Assembly (NCBI GenBank): GCA_028818795.1
Contig: JAPPND010000057.1
Coordinates: 1 to 35,798, forward strand
Direction: 5' to 3'
Source of the DNA: Gammaproteobacteria bacterium
Lineage (GTDB): Bacteria; Pseudomonadota; Gammaproteobacteria; Pseudomonadales; Azotimanducaceae
DNA: 35,798 nucleotides
Numbering within the stretch: the stretch's first letter is position 1; each line of letters opens with the position of its first letter. This document shows, piece by piece, positions 1-7,531 of the stretch. The notes beneath the pieces were generated by a model. It made no database searches. It was not told the DNA's origin and saw only the letters and a program-made list of their open reading frames with translations. The position numbers and the translations under genes were made by a program.

Positions 1-26
1 GACGGCGAGGGCGCGCCCTGCGGGCG

Positions 27-58
27 CGTTCGAGCGGTCTGGCGGCGTTGTCCCGTCC
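27..58. repeat. 32-bp intergenic repeat, copy 1 (second copy near 27.6 kb)
   Basis: This 32-bp stretch matches 27565-27596 at 30 of 32 bases in the same orientation, including the shared core TCTGGCGGCGTTGTCCCGTC. Both copies lie between genes and both follow a GC-rich block related to the palindromic repeat family described elsewhere in this window. It has no coding potential that I can support. Confidence 0.7.
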
Positions 59-82
59 CGGTCTTCGCCGTCGTCGCAGGTG

Positions 83-127
83 TGGGCGACCACAACGCGC
101 CCAAGGGGCGTGCGGTCGCCCCCTACG
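83..127. repeat. Palindromic intergenic repeat, single GGGCGACC/GGTCGCCC module
   Basis: Inverted arms GGGCGACC and GGTCGCCC enclose a GCGCCC/GGGGCG inner pair, and the unit ends in CCCCTAC, the boundary motif of the repeat family seen at 14497, 20135, 33206 and 35586. It lies 40 bp upstream of the first gene. Only the first module is present here; the GGGACGGG hairpin is missing. Confidence 0.75.
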
Positions 128-168
128 ACAACATTTATGTTTTTATTCAACGGGTTATGGAAGTCTAA

Positions 169-1791
169 ATGGCCCGACCGGCGCGTTCGCTGTTCCCGCC
201 GTTCGCGGGCGTGGCACTGGCAGACATCCTCGCCAACAGCGCGGCCATCGTCATCATCATGATCGTGGTCACCCTGATGGCCAGCCACGAACAGGAACAG
301 GAGAAGCTGGAGCAGACCGAGGACGTCGCCGTGCTCCTGAGCCGGGAGCTGGCCACCTCGTTCGTCATGAACGCGCTGCCCACCAGTCCGCCGGCGCGAT
401 TGCACGACTACGTCACCTGGGGGCCGGACCGCAATCCGCAGCACGCCCTGATGCCGATCCTCGAACTGCACCACGGCTTCGTGCGCGACTACTACACGGG
501 CAGGGTGTTCCGGCGCGAGGAGCTTCTACGGCACGACAACGCCCTCGACGTGTATCTCGGCGGTCTGCGGGAGGAACAGCTTGCCGCCATCCGGATCGAC
601 GTCTACAGCATCCGGGAGTTCTACATCACCATGTCGATCCTGAAGGCGCATGGGACGTCGCCGCGGCATTGGCATTTCCTTGCCGGGGCGCCCGGGGACG
701 CGAGCAGCGGCGCGGGGACCTTCCTCGCGGGCCGGCTGCGGCGGGATCGGTCGGCGCCGGGCATGCTGGAAGGCGAGACGGGAGCCGGAACGAACCCGTC
801 GTCGTCGACTCTGCCGGAGGACGTCTCGTTGGCAGGGACGCTGGACTCGCGCGAGCGCTATCCGCTTGACGATCTTGGGCTCGCCGGTCGCTTTGGCGGC
901 GCGCCGGCAAGCGAATACCTGGAGTTGCCGCGAACGGGTGCCATCGGCGCCCCGATACGGTCGGGGGATACGCAGGGCGCGGAACCCTCTGGCGGCGCGG
1001 TCGAGTCCGGCACCGGAACGACGCGGTTCAGGGTGGCGCGTCCACCGGGACCGGAGTCGCCGTCGGAGTTGACGTTCGACCTCGCGACCGCGTTGCGGGG
1101 CCTGTTCGCCTTCATGCAATCGGCGCAGGCGGATGCGGACGCCGGCCGGGAGTCGCCGCTTCCCGATTTCGACTTCGAGCGCGACGTCCTCGGTCGCGCC
1201 GACGAACCGCTGAGCGCGGCGGAGGAAGGACTCGTCAGATCTCTGGCCGACGAATTGTCGATGCCGGTCGAGAATCCGTTGGGCACCATGACCGTGGTGT
1301 CGCGCACGGACCCCGGCCGGCGCGGCCAGGCGATGGCCGTTTCCGTCAACCGACCGCTGTACCTCGCGGTGTGGCTGCGCGGTCCCGAACAGCCGGCGCG
1401 AACGGGCGAAGAGCAGACGTCGGTGACCGTGCAGCTTGGCCTGCACCCCGCGATCTACGAGGGGCTGCGCGTCCCCTTGGGACAGGATGGCGTGATCCTG
1501 ATGCCGATGCCCGCGACGGTTCCGGACCCCGAGCCGCGTTGGCGCGTGGTCACCGTGGTCAACGCCCGTGTCGACGACTTCGTGACCGGCTTCGTCTACG
1601 CCGGGTTGGACGACTCGGGGCGACTGCTGCTTCCGGTGGACGAGAACGCGGTGGAGATCGGCGGGGTGGGTGCCGAGTCGCGCTATCCGGTCGTGAGATT
1701 CCGGGGCGAATTCCTCCAGACGCTGTTCTACGGGGTAGTGGCCGCGTTGTTCGCCGTGGGCATCGTGGTGGTTGTCTGGAGGAGGGCGTGA
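169..1791 (+). CDS. Membrane-anchored protein of unknown function, large extracytoplasmic domain between two TM helices
   Basis: This 540-residue protein is not one I recognise. It has a hydrophobic helix at about residues 14-39 and a second at about 516-537 ending in a basic WRRA tail, so some 475 residues probably lie outside the cytoplasm. The first helix starts with ALADILANSAAIVIIMIV; an Asp at the membrane entry loosely recalls ExbD/TolR/MotB anchors, which is only a hint. Residues about 190-290 are rich in Gly, Pro, Ser and Thr and look disordered. The ATG at 169 is preceded by a weak GGAAG. The next gene starts inside its stop codon (GTGA overlap), so the two proteins probably act together. 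What lies upstream of the window could clarify the role, for example a TolQ/MotA-like partner. Confidence 0.7.
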   Translation: MARPARSLFPPFAGVALADILANSAAIVIIMIVVTLMASHEQEQEKLEQTEDVAVLLSRELATSFVMNALPTSPPARLHDYVTWGPDRNPQHALMPILELHHGFVRDYYTGRVFRREELLRHDNALDVYLGGLREEQLAAIRIDVYSIREFYITMSILKAHGTSPRHWHFLAGAPGDASSGAGTFLAGRLRRDRSAPGMLEGETGAGTNPSSSTLPEDVSLAGTLDSRERYPLDDLGLAGRFGGAPASEYLELPRTGAIGAPIRSGDTQGAEPSGGAVESGTGTTRFRVARPPGPESPSELTFDLATALRGLFAFMQSAQADADAGRESPLPDFDFERDVLGRADEPLSAAEEGLVRSLADELSMPVENPLGTMTVVSRTDPGRRGQAMAVSVNRPLYLAVWLRGPEQPARTGEEQTSVTVQLGLHPAIYEGLRVPLGQDGVILMPMPATVPDPEPRWRVVTVVNARVDDFVTGFVYAGLDDSGRLLLPVDENAVEIGGVGAESRYPVVRFRGEFLQTLFYGVVAALFAVGIVVVVWRRA

Positions 1792-3491
1792 TCGTTCGCC
1801 GCACCCTCGCATTGGACAAACGCCAAAGGGAGCCTGCGACCGTGGCGTTTGGTCCATGCGAGGCCGGTGTGGCTGGGCCGGAGGCGGACCCGGCACATAG
1901 CGAAGCGAAGCGCCGGGCCGGCTCTGGGGCGCTCCTGGCGGTGGCGGCGGTCTGCGTAGCGGCCGCGATCCTCAAGCTTCAGCCCCTCGTGATGGACTTC
2001 GACACGGTGGGCGTCCGCTTCGACGACGCCGTTCGACCGGATTCGCCGGGAAAGCGCCTCGACGAGGTGCTGCTTCGCAATCTCGACCACTTCGCCTATC
2101 TGCGATCCTTCGACCATGTCTTCGCCGCCGGTTCCCGTCGCCTGGAGATTCGCCGACCCCTATGGTTCGACCGCTGCGAGGTCCGGCAAGGCGATTTCTA
2201 CCGGTTCCTGCAATGGCTGCCGTTCCAGCCGGGACTCGAGAATCTGGCACCGGGCCAGCCGCTCGGCTGGCAATACGACACGGACACACGCGACCACGTG
2301 ATCAGCGGGCGCCTCGATGCCCCGGCCAACGGACTGACGTTCCACGACGCGTGGGCGTACTGCGGCGCCGCTGGCGGGAGATTACCGACCGGTGGCGAGT
2401 GGACCGCCGCCGCCCTCGGCCCGGAGGGGAGACGCTACCCCTGGGGCGACGACTTCACGTCGGAACCCTGGCCCTATCTCGACCCGCTTCTGAACGCGAC
2501 CCGGCCGTGCGACGAATACCCTGCGACCGACACGCCGCTGGGCATCGCGGAGATGGGCCACAACGTCTCCGAGTGGGCCGTCGCAGGCGGCCCGTCGCGC
2601 GGCGCCCTGGTCATGGGGGGCAACGGCTACAACGCGCCTCGGGATCTCTACAGCCTGGGTGTACTCAACCGCCGCGCCCCGGCCGTCTACCGGTCGCCGT
2701 ACCTGGGCTTTCGTTGCGTGTACGACTTGCGGCCCCGCGCCACGCCCTGGCGCACCCCGGCGGACACCGTCGTGCTGGCCGTTGGCGAATACGCCGTCGG
2801 CATCCCGGAGGACGCCCGGGTGCCGAGCCTGCTGGCCTACATTCCCCGGGACCGACTGTCGTTGATCGGCCGATTGTTCGCCGAAGGAGATCGACCGGCG
2901 ATGCGGGAGGTCCACCTCACGGCCAGGGAGATCACCCGGCGCGAATACGACTCGTTCCTGGGGGATCCGTTCGTGGCCTTCGGTCTGCACGCGGAAGCGA
3001 ATCAACCCCGCGGACACAGCCATCGACCTCCGGATTGGGACACCCAGATCCTTGAGCCCGATCTGCCCGTGGTCAACGTGGACTGGTGGTCGGCCTACGC
3101 CTTCGCGTCCTGGGCGGGAGGCCGGCTACCCACCGCCGAGGAGTGGGAGAGCGCCGCGTCCGGGCACGGGCGGCGGGTCTATCCCTGGGGCAACGACTGG
3201 CGCGCGGCGGTGAACACGGCGCCGGCGGACCAGGTGCAAAGACGCCTGCGCGTGGTGGGGCAGGACGACTACGACGCGACGCCGGAGGGTCTCTTGGCCC
3301 TGGGCGGCAACGTCTCGGAGTGGACCCGCAGCGTATCGGGTGCCTCCGGCAGGTATTCGGTGGTCGTCAAGGGCGGCAACTACCTGCTGCCAATCGGCGA
3401 GACCGCGCGCATGGACTTCAGCAACCACGTCTCGCCGAACCACCGCTCGCCGACCTTGGGGTTCCGGGTCGCATTCGACCGGGCGCGGTGA
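1788..3491 (+). CDS. Membrane-anchored protein with two FGE-sulfatase (SUMF1-type) domains, probably non-catalytic
   Basis: The GTG at 1788 overlaps the previous stop and gives 567 residues. One TM helix (about 46-63) follows a basic cytoplasmic start, so the domains are extracytoplasmic. Two copies of the formylglycine-generating-enzyme fold follow, at about 125-305 and 375-565. Each shows the family signposts: GGRLPTGGEW with YPWGDD, NVSEW and a YLGFRC end in the first, then GGRLPTAEEW, YPWGND, GGNVSEW and TLGFRV in the second. The usual RGGSW-plus-cysteine active-site segment is replaced by MGGNGYN and VKGGNYL, so sulfatase maturation is unlikely. Domains of this fold also serve as binding or regulatory modules (PvdO, EgtB relatives). 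Coupling to the preceding membrane protein suggests a two-protein envelope complex of unknown function. Confidence 0.85.
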   Translation: MIVRRTLALDKRQREPATVAFGPCEAGVAGPEADPAHSEAKRRAGSGALLAVAAVCVAAAILKLQPLVMDFDTVGVRFDDAVRPDSPGKRLDEVLLRNLDHFAYLRSFDHVFAAGSRRLEIRRPLWFDRCEVRQGDFYRFLQWLPFQPGLENLAPGQPLGWQYDTDTRDHVISGRLDAPANGLTFHDAWAYCGAAGGRLPTGGEWTAAALGPEGRRYPWGDDFTSEPWPYLDPLLNATRPCDEYPATDTPLGIAEMGHNVSEWAVAGGPSRGALVMGGNGYNAPRDLYSLGVLNRRAPAVYRSPYLGFRCVYDLRPRATPWRTPADTVVLAVGEYAVGIPEDARVPSLLAYIPRDRLSLIGRLFAEGDRPAMREVHLTAREITRREYDSFLGDPFVAFGLHAEANQPRGHSHRPPDWDTQILEPDLPVVNVDWWSAYAFASWAGGRLPTAEEWESAASGHGRRVYPWGNDWRAAVNTAPADQVQRRLRVVGQDDYDATPEGLLALGGNVSEWTRSVSGASGRYSVVVKGGNYLLPIGETARMDFSNHVSPNHRSPTLGFRVAFDRAR

Positions 3492-3547
3492 CCGATCTCG
3501 GTTTGAACAGCAGTACCGTCGAAGGCGTGGCGCCCAACTGAGGGTAG

Positions 3548-4669
3548 TCACTCCACCGTTTGACGGGAGAGGGTCAGACGCTGCATTAGCTCGTCACTCG
3601 TGGTGCAGTCGACAATGGCGTCGCCCACCGCCGCGAACCCCTCGCTGTCGTCGATGTCCGCGAGCATCGCCGCAACGCTGTCGGCGACTGCGTTGCCAAA
3701 GCGCCGCTCCGCCATACGGCGCAGAAGGGCCCTCTCTTCGATCAGTGCCTGCTCGCGCCCTCGGGCTATGCCCTGCTCGATACCCTGCTCGAGGCCCTGC
3801 TCGAGGCCCTGTTCGAGGCCCTGTTCGAGGCCCTGTTCGAGGCCCTGTTCGAGGCCCTGTTCGAGGCCCCGAGCCATGCCCCGCTCGTTGGCTTGCCGTT
3901 CAAGTTCGTCGTACCACTTCTGAAGCCTCTCGTTAACGCTTTCCAACAGGGTCATTTTCTGCTCCGTCAACATTGCCGTGCGCCACCGTCCCTGTGCCAA
4001 TGGCTGAAGTGGTCGCAGGCTTACTATCCAATCCCGAAACGCCCGCCTGATCTCTGCGTCGATGGGATCGACGAGCAGAGTGGCCAGTGCGGCCACAGCA
4101 CGGTCGAGCGCTTCGCCTTCGCTTGTTTCCAGAGCAATCAGCGCCGACACAAGGTTGTCATCGGGCAAATCGTGTGGCGAAAAATGCCACTCGTCAAGAG
4201 CCAAGTAGGACATCCTGGGTTGGTAATCCTCCATTTCGCGCCCGGGCAACATCATCTCCGTCACCGACAACGGCGCGGTCCAACGTTTCCGGCCCCGGTG
4301 GATTACCACCGGGATGACACGCGGAAGTCTGGCGTCTGAGACCCCTCTTTGGCGTTGCCGTAGGAGTTCCTGCATCAGAAGACCCGCATAGACCAGCATT
4401 CTCACCGGCATTGTGGCGTCGACCTCCGACTGGAACTCGAGCAGAAGCACCGCGTACGCTCCCGGCGGGTGATCCGTGTCTTCGCGGTAAGGAACCTTCC
4501 AGACCCTGTCGCCGTAGCGCTTGTGCCAACTGTCACTGACGTAGGCGGTAGGCAGCAATTCCAGCCGTTCGAGATCTAGGCCGTCGGTCCACGGTGTCGG
4601 CAAGAATCCTCGCACCAGATCGCGCACCATCCGGGGGAACGCGAAGACGATCTTGTAGAACTCGTCCAT
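3548..4669 (-). CDS. Rpn/YhgA-type recombination-promoting nuclease (putative transposase family)
   Basis: The protein is 373 residues from the ATG at 4669. I prefer this to the GTG at 4744 because the family typically opens near a segment like DEFYKIVFAFPRMVRDLVR. A PD-(D/E)XK nuclease core is suggested by YAVLLLEFQSE followed by MPVRMLVYAGLLMQELL, the most conserved part of the PF04754/Rpn family, whose E. coli members are DNA endonucleases that promote RecA-independent recombination. After a helical region comes a run of seven GLEQ units plus GIEQ, encoded by a 12-bp tandem repeat, then a charged C-terminal domain. Such low-complexity linkers are common in this family. The gene is divergent from the SDR gene at 4818. 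Confidence 0.85.
   Translation of the reverse strand: MDEFYKIVFAFPRMVRDLVRGFLPTPWTDGLDLERLELLPTAYVSDSWHKRYGDRVWKVPYREDTDHPPGAYAVLLLEFQSEVDATMPVRMLVYAGLLMQELLRQRQRGVSDARLPRVIPVVIHRGRKRWTAPLSVTEMMLPGREMEDYQPRMSYLALDEWHFSPHDLPDDNLVSALIALETSEGEALDRAVAALATLLVDPIDAEIRRAFRDWIVSLRPLQPLAQGRWRTAMLTEQKMTLLESVNERLQKWYDELERQANERGMARGLEQGLEQGLEQGLEQGLEQGLEQGLEQGIEQGIARGREQALIEERALLRRMAERRFGNAVADSVAAMLADIDDSEGFAAVGDAIVDCTTSDELMQRLTLSRQTVE
3771..3866 (-). repeat. 12-bp tandem repeat, 8 units, inside the Rpn-like gene
   Basis: Eight consecutive 12-bp units (plus-strand consensus CCCTGTTCGAGG) encode the Gly-Leu-Glu-Gln repeat. Five units are identical, two carry one change (GCTC for GTTC), and the outermost ends in ATA and gives GIEQ. 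The 12-bp length keeps the frame whatever the copy number, so the linker can vary in length without breaking the gene. Confidence 0.95.
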
Positions 4670-4817
4670 GCCCGCCGAGACTAGTCGGGTCGTGGCGCGA
4701 AAGATGCAGGAAGGATGCGACGCGCCGTGTAAGAAATAGCTCACAAGGCGGGGTGCCCGGTAAGCGTTTCGCGGCGCGTCGTGGGTTATTCTTCGCGCTC
4801 AACCATTGGAGGCAGTA

Positions 4818-5654
4818 ATGTTCGACCTAACCGGAAAAGTGGCGCTCGTGACCGGCGGCAACGGAGGCATCGGCTTGGGCTTTGCGGAGGGCTTGGCGGA
4901 ACACGGGGCCGGCGTCTGCATCTGGGGCACGAACGAGGACAAGAACGCGGCGGCGAGGGAGACCCTCGAACAGTACGGCGGCCGTGTCGCGGCGCTGCGC
5001 TGCGACGTCAGCGACGAAATCCAGGTCGTCGACGCGTTCTCGGAGACACTGGCCATCTTCGGCAACGTGGACTCGTGTTTCGCCAACGCCGGCGTCGGCG
5101 GTGGCGGGGCCCAATTCGACGCCATGACCATCGAGGACTGGCACCGGGTGTTCAAGGTGAACATGGACGGCGTCATGTTCACGTTCCGGGAAGCCGTGAA
5201 GCACATGCGCAAGTCGGGTCGCGGCGGCTCGCTGGTGGTGACCAGCAGCGGTACCGCGCGCTTCGGGGCGGCCGGCAGCGAGCACTACTCGGCCACCAAG
5301 GCGGGCGTGATCGCCCTGATCCAGTCGCTGGCCGTCGGCCAGGCCCGCTACGGCATCCGGGCCAATGCGATCATCCCGGGGTGGATCGAAACCGCGATGA
5401 CCGAACGGGCGTTCCAGACCGAGGCGTTCCAGACCCGCGTCATCAAGCGCATTCCCCAACGACGCTGGGGCCAACCGGAGGACTTCAAGGGTATCGCCGT
5501 GTACTTCGCCAGCGACGAGAGCAGCTACCACACCGGCGACACCATCGCCATCGACGGCGGCGCGTTTCGCACTTCTAGCGGTCAACTAGGACATCAATCC
5601 GATTGCGGTGAGGAGTTGCCGCAATTCGGAGTCGTATCTGGCGGTCCGGCGTAG
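4818..5654 (+). CDS. SDR-family NAD(P)-dependent oxidoreductase
   Basis: The start is the ATG at 4818, preceded by TTGGAGGCAGTA, a good ribosome site. The protein is 278 residues with a classical Rossmann fold: nucleotide motif TGGNGGIG, structural FANAG, catalytic Ser in VTSSGTARF and YSATK. The substrate cannot be told from sequence. SDR proteins usually stop a few residues after the IDGG motif, but here about 30 residues follow it. The last 69 bp (5586-5654) overlap the 3' end of the rloB-like gene on the other strand, so the tail is probably acquired readthrough. It reads in the opposite direction to the cassette and is not in an operon with it. Confidence 0.9.
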   Translation: MFDLTGKVALVTGGNGGIGLGFAEGLAEHGAGVCIWGTNEDKNAAARETLEQYGGRVAALRCDVSDEIQVVDAFSETLAIFGNVDSCFANAGVGGGGAQFDAMTIEDWHRVFKVNMDGVMFTFREAVKHMRKSGRGGSLVVTSSGTARFGAAGSEHYSATKAGVIALIQSLAVGQARYGIRANAIIPGWIETAMTERAFQTEAFQTRVIKRIPQRRWGQPEDFKGIAVYFASDESSYHTGDTIAIDGGAFRTSSGQLGHQSDCGEELPQFGVVSGGPA

Positions 5655-6154
5655 ATCATCGACCGAAAACCGCTTGCTTAGCTGACTCGAACTGGGCGGC
5701 TTTTCGTAGCTTGGCCAGACTCGCTTGAGTTCGCGCTCGGCTTCGTGGGCCGAGACCACCCGCTGCTCGTTGTTCGGATGCAATCTGAGTAGAACGCCCT
5801 CCAGATTTGGAGTCTGGAGCACGACCCCAATGCCGGACTGGCGCGCGAATGCTCGCGCGTCACGACCATTCCGACAGTCCTCGTCGATGCGGTCTTCATC
5901 GAGCAGGACCAACTTCGTTTCGACTTCGGCGGCGAACTGCTGTCGTTTCAGAAACCGAGCCATGTCGCTTACGACGGACAAGGAGTCGCCGCCGCTTCCC
6001 TCCCAAGATCTCAAATGAACGTCGAGCGCCGCGTCGGTGCAGCATTGCTGGAGGAAGCGTGCGAATGCCCTCTCGCTCTGACCCTCCCCGCCAACGAAAC
6101 TACGCGCCTACGCGCAAAAACCCGACCGCGACGTGCCCTCCGACTGCGAGGCAT
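5586..6154 (-). pseudogene. RloB-like TOPRIM-domain protein, frameshifted near its start
   Basis: The ATG at 6154 lies four bases after the ATPase stop and encodes MPRSRRARRGRVFARRR, a basic start like that of RloB proteins, but that frame ends after 47 codons. The conserved part continues in the -1 frame: SFVGGEGQSERAFARFLQQ, then LLDEDRIDED and LEGVLLRLHP, down to the stop at 5588-5586. The EGQSE glutamate and the DED acidic cluster fit a TOPRIM nuclease site. The -1 frame has a TAG at 6110-6108, so the shift must fall between about 6107 and 6095; one lost base explains it. Repaired, the protein would be about 188 residues. No usable start exists upstream of the motif in the -1 frame; the TTG at 6014 would cut off the conserved Glu. 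A sequencing error is possible. Confidence 0.8.
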
Positions 6155-6157
6155 TGT

Positions 6158-7381
6158 TCAGCCCAAGCTGGGGATGCCGCCAATCGCACCTGCACGATAC
6201 TTGGGGTACAGACGGGCGTCCCGACGCAGTCCCTCGACGTCTTGGGCGCCATGTACCTTCGTGCTGCCGGAAGGATCCTTTTCGACGATGAACAGTTCCT
6301 CCTTCTCGCGATCATCGAGTAGGCCAACGTTGTGAGTCGTTAGGAACAGTTGAGCGCCCCTCGGATTGCGTTCGCGAGATCGGAACCAACCGATCAACTG
6401 GTTGGCGAGGTCGACGTGGAGGTCGCCGTCGACTTCGTCAAGGACAGCGAGCCCGGCGGTGTCTAAGGCCAACCCGATCTGGGGAAGCAGGTGTAGGAGC
6501 CTTTGGGTCCCGTGCGACTCAAGACCCAGGGGTATCGGTGTATCCACTCCCTTGTGTTCGAACCAGAAGGTTCGTCCGGCATTGCCGTCCCTTACCTCCA
6601 TACCCCGAATGCCAAGGTCGGCACATTGGATCTCTCTGCCGACACGACGGATCAGCTCGGGAGCCACCTCAGACATGCTCCCCAACACGGTTTCATTGAG
6701 GCTTCCCCTTGGGTCAAGGTTGGTCGAATGCAGGTAGCTTTGAAACCGCTCGGCTATTCTGCCTGCAAGCTCAACGTTGAGTTCGTTGAGGGTAGAGATC
6801 GCCGAAGAATCGGGGCGGACAGCCTTGAGGCGATCATCCTGGGCCCGCAACCCAAATTCGGGAGCGGTATAGATCGACGTTGGAGCCGAAGCCCGGTCGA
6901 GGAGCCTTCGCGGACGACCCCTTGGAAAGTGAAACAGCTTCTCGGACCGTACCGAAACAGACCGGTCGGCAAGATTCTCGAACCCATTGGCTGCGCTGAC
7001 CCCATGATCGATCTCCACGATGTACCGAAACACTTGGGGAGCATCGCCGGGGGCAAGCCAGTCTTCCTCCGTCACGAGGCAGAACCGAGTCGGCATCCGC
7101 CGGGTCTTCTCCGACATAAACGGGATCACCGACTCGATGGGTGTGCTGTCGCCCAAGCGCGCCGATGCGATCTGTAGAACCCTGATCAATGCCGTCAGCA
7201 ACGTCGTCTTGCCCGATCCGTTCGGTCCCACCAGCACGATCGCGGCGGGAAGGCGCAACGACGGTCTTGCGGCGCTGCGCCGGAAGCAGCTGAGGTCCGG
7301 TGCCGTCCCCCGAATACGTAGATCTACGACCGCCTCTTCTCGAATGGAGAAGAAATTGGACACCGCGAATTCGTGAATCAT
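6158..7381 (-). CDS. AAA (OLD/RloA/AbiL-type) ATPase of a probable phage-defence pair
   Basis: The protein is 407 residues and opens with a segment typical of this class (HEFAVSNFFSIREEAVVDL). It has Walker A GPNGSGKTTLL, an ABC-like signature region LESHGTQRLLHLLP, Walker B GLAVLDEVDGDLH and the switch FLTTHN. The central part is the long insert seen in AAA_15/AAA_21 proteins. It is followed after three bases by the RloB-like TOPRIM gene. An ABC-like ATPase paired with a TOPRIM nuclease is the layout of split OLD-type systems such as AbiL and RloAB, which act as phage-triggered abortive-infection nucleases. The cassette is visibly lower in GC than its neighbours, which points to transfer. 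The exact subtype and activity are inferred. The ATPase itself is intact although its partner is not. Confidence 0.85.
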   Translation of the reverse strand: MIHEFAVSNFFSIREEAVVDLRIRGTAPDLSCFRRSAARPSLRLPAAIVLVGPNGSGKTTLLTALIRVLQIASARLGDSTPIESVIPFMSEKTRRMPTRFCLVTEEDWLAPGDAPQVFRYIVEIDHGVSAANGFENLADRSVSVRSEKLFHFPRGRPRRLLDRASAPTSIYTAPEFGLRAQDDRLKAVRPDSSAISTLNELNVELAGRIAERFQSYLHSTNLDPRGSLNETVLGSMSEVAPELIRRVGREIQCADLGIRGMEVRDGNAGRTFWFEHKGVDTPIPLGLESHGTQRLLHLLPQIGLALDTAGLAVLDEVDGDLHVDLANQLIGWFRSRERNPRGAQLFLTTHNVGLLDDREKEELFIVEKDPSGSTKVHGAQDVEGLRRDARLYPKYRAGAIGGIPSLG

Positions 7382-7385
7382 TTGG

Positions 7386-7414
7386 CAATATCAACGATTT
7401 TGCGTTGATTATTG
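7386..7414. promoter_or_regulatory. Inverted repeat just upstream of the ATPase start
   Basis: CAATATCAACG and CGTTGATTATTG form an inverted repeat around a six-base centre (ATTTTG), with one unpaired base in the right arm. It sits 5-33 bp before the ATPase ATG (minus strand) in the most AT-rich stretch of this part of the window. It could be an operator or a 5' leader hairpin controlling the defence cassette. The RND gene ends 118 bp away, so it is not obviously that gene's terminator (no T-run). Confidence 0.6.
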
Positions 7415-7531
7415 GAAATAATATGCCATTTCGTTGTTCGACGCAAGGGTTACTGGATCATTGCGGGTCGAGACGTGTCGGGAAGGGCCAGCAACGCAAA
7501 GCAACAACCCATGATGGTGTTCCGGCAGGGA

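Noticed and set aside
1788-3491. An active sulfatase-maturating enzyme
   Set aside because: Both FGE-like domains lack the RGGSW-plus-cysteine segment expected at the active site, and no sulfatase gene is nearby.
3771-3866. A CRISPR-like array
   Set aside because: The units are contiguous 12-mers with no spacers and lie in frame inside a coding region.
6095-6125. Programmed -1 frameshifting at the T-run of the RloB-like gene
   Set aside because: A -1 slip at the TTTTT would run into the TAG at 6110-6108 three codons later, so the shift must lie further downstream where no slippery heptamer is present.
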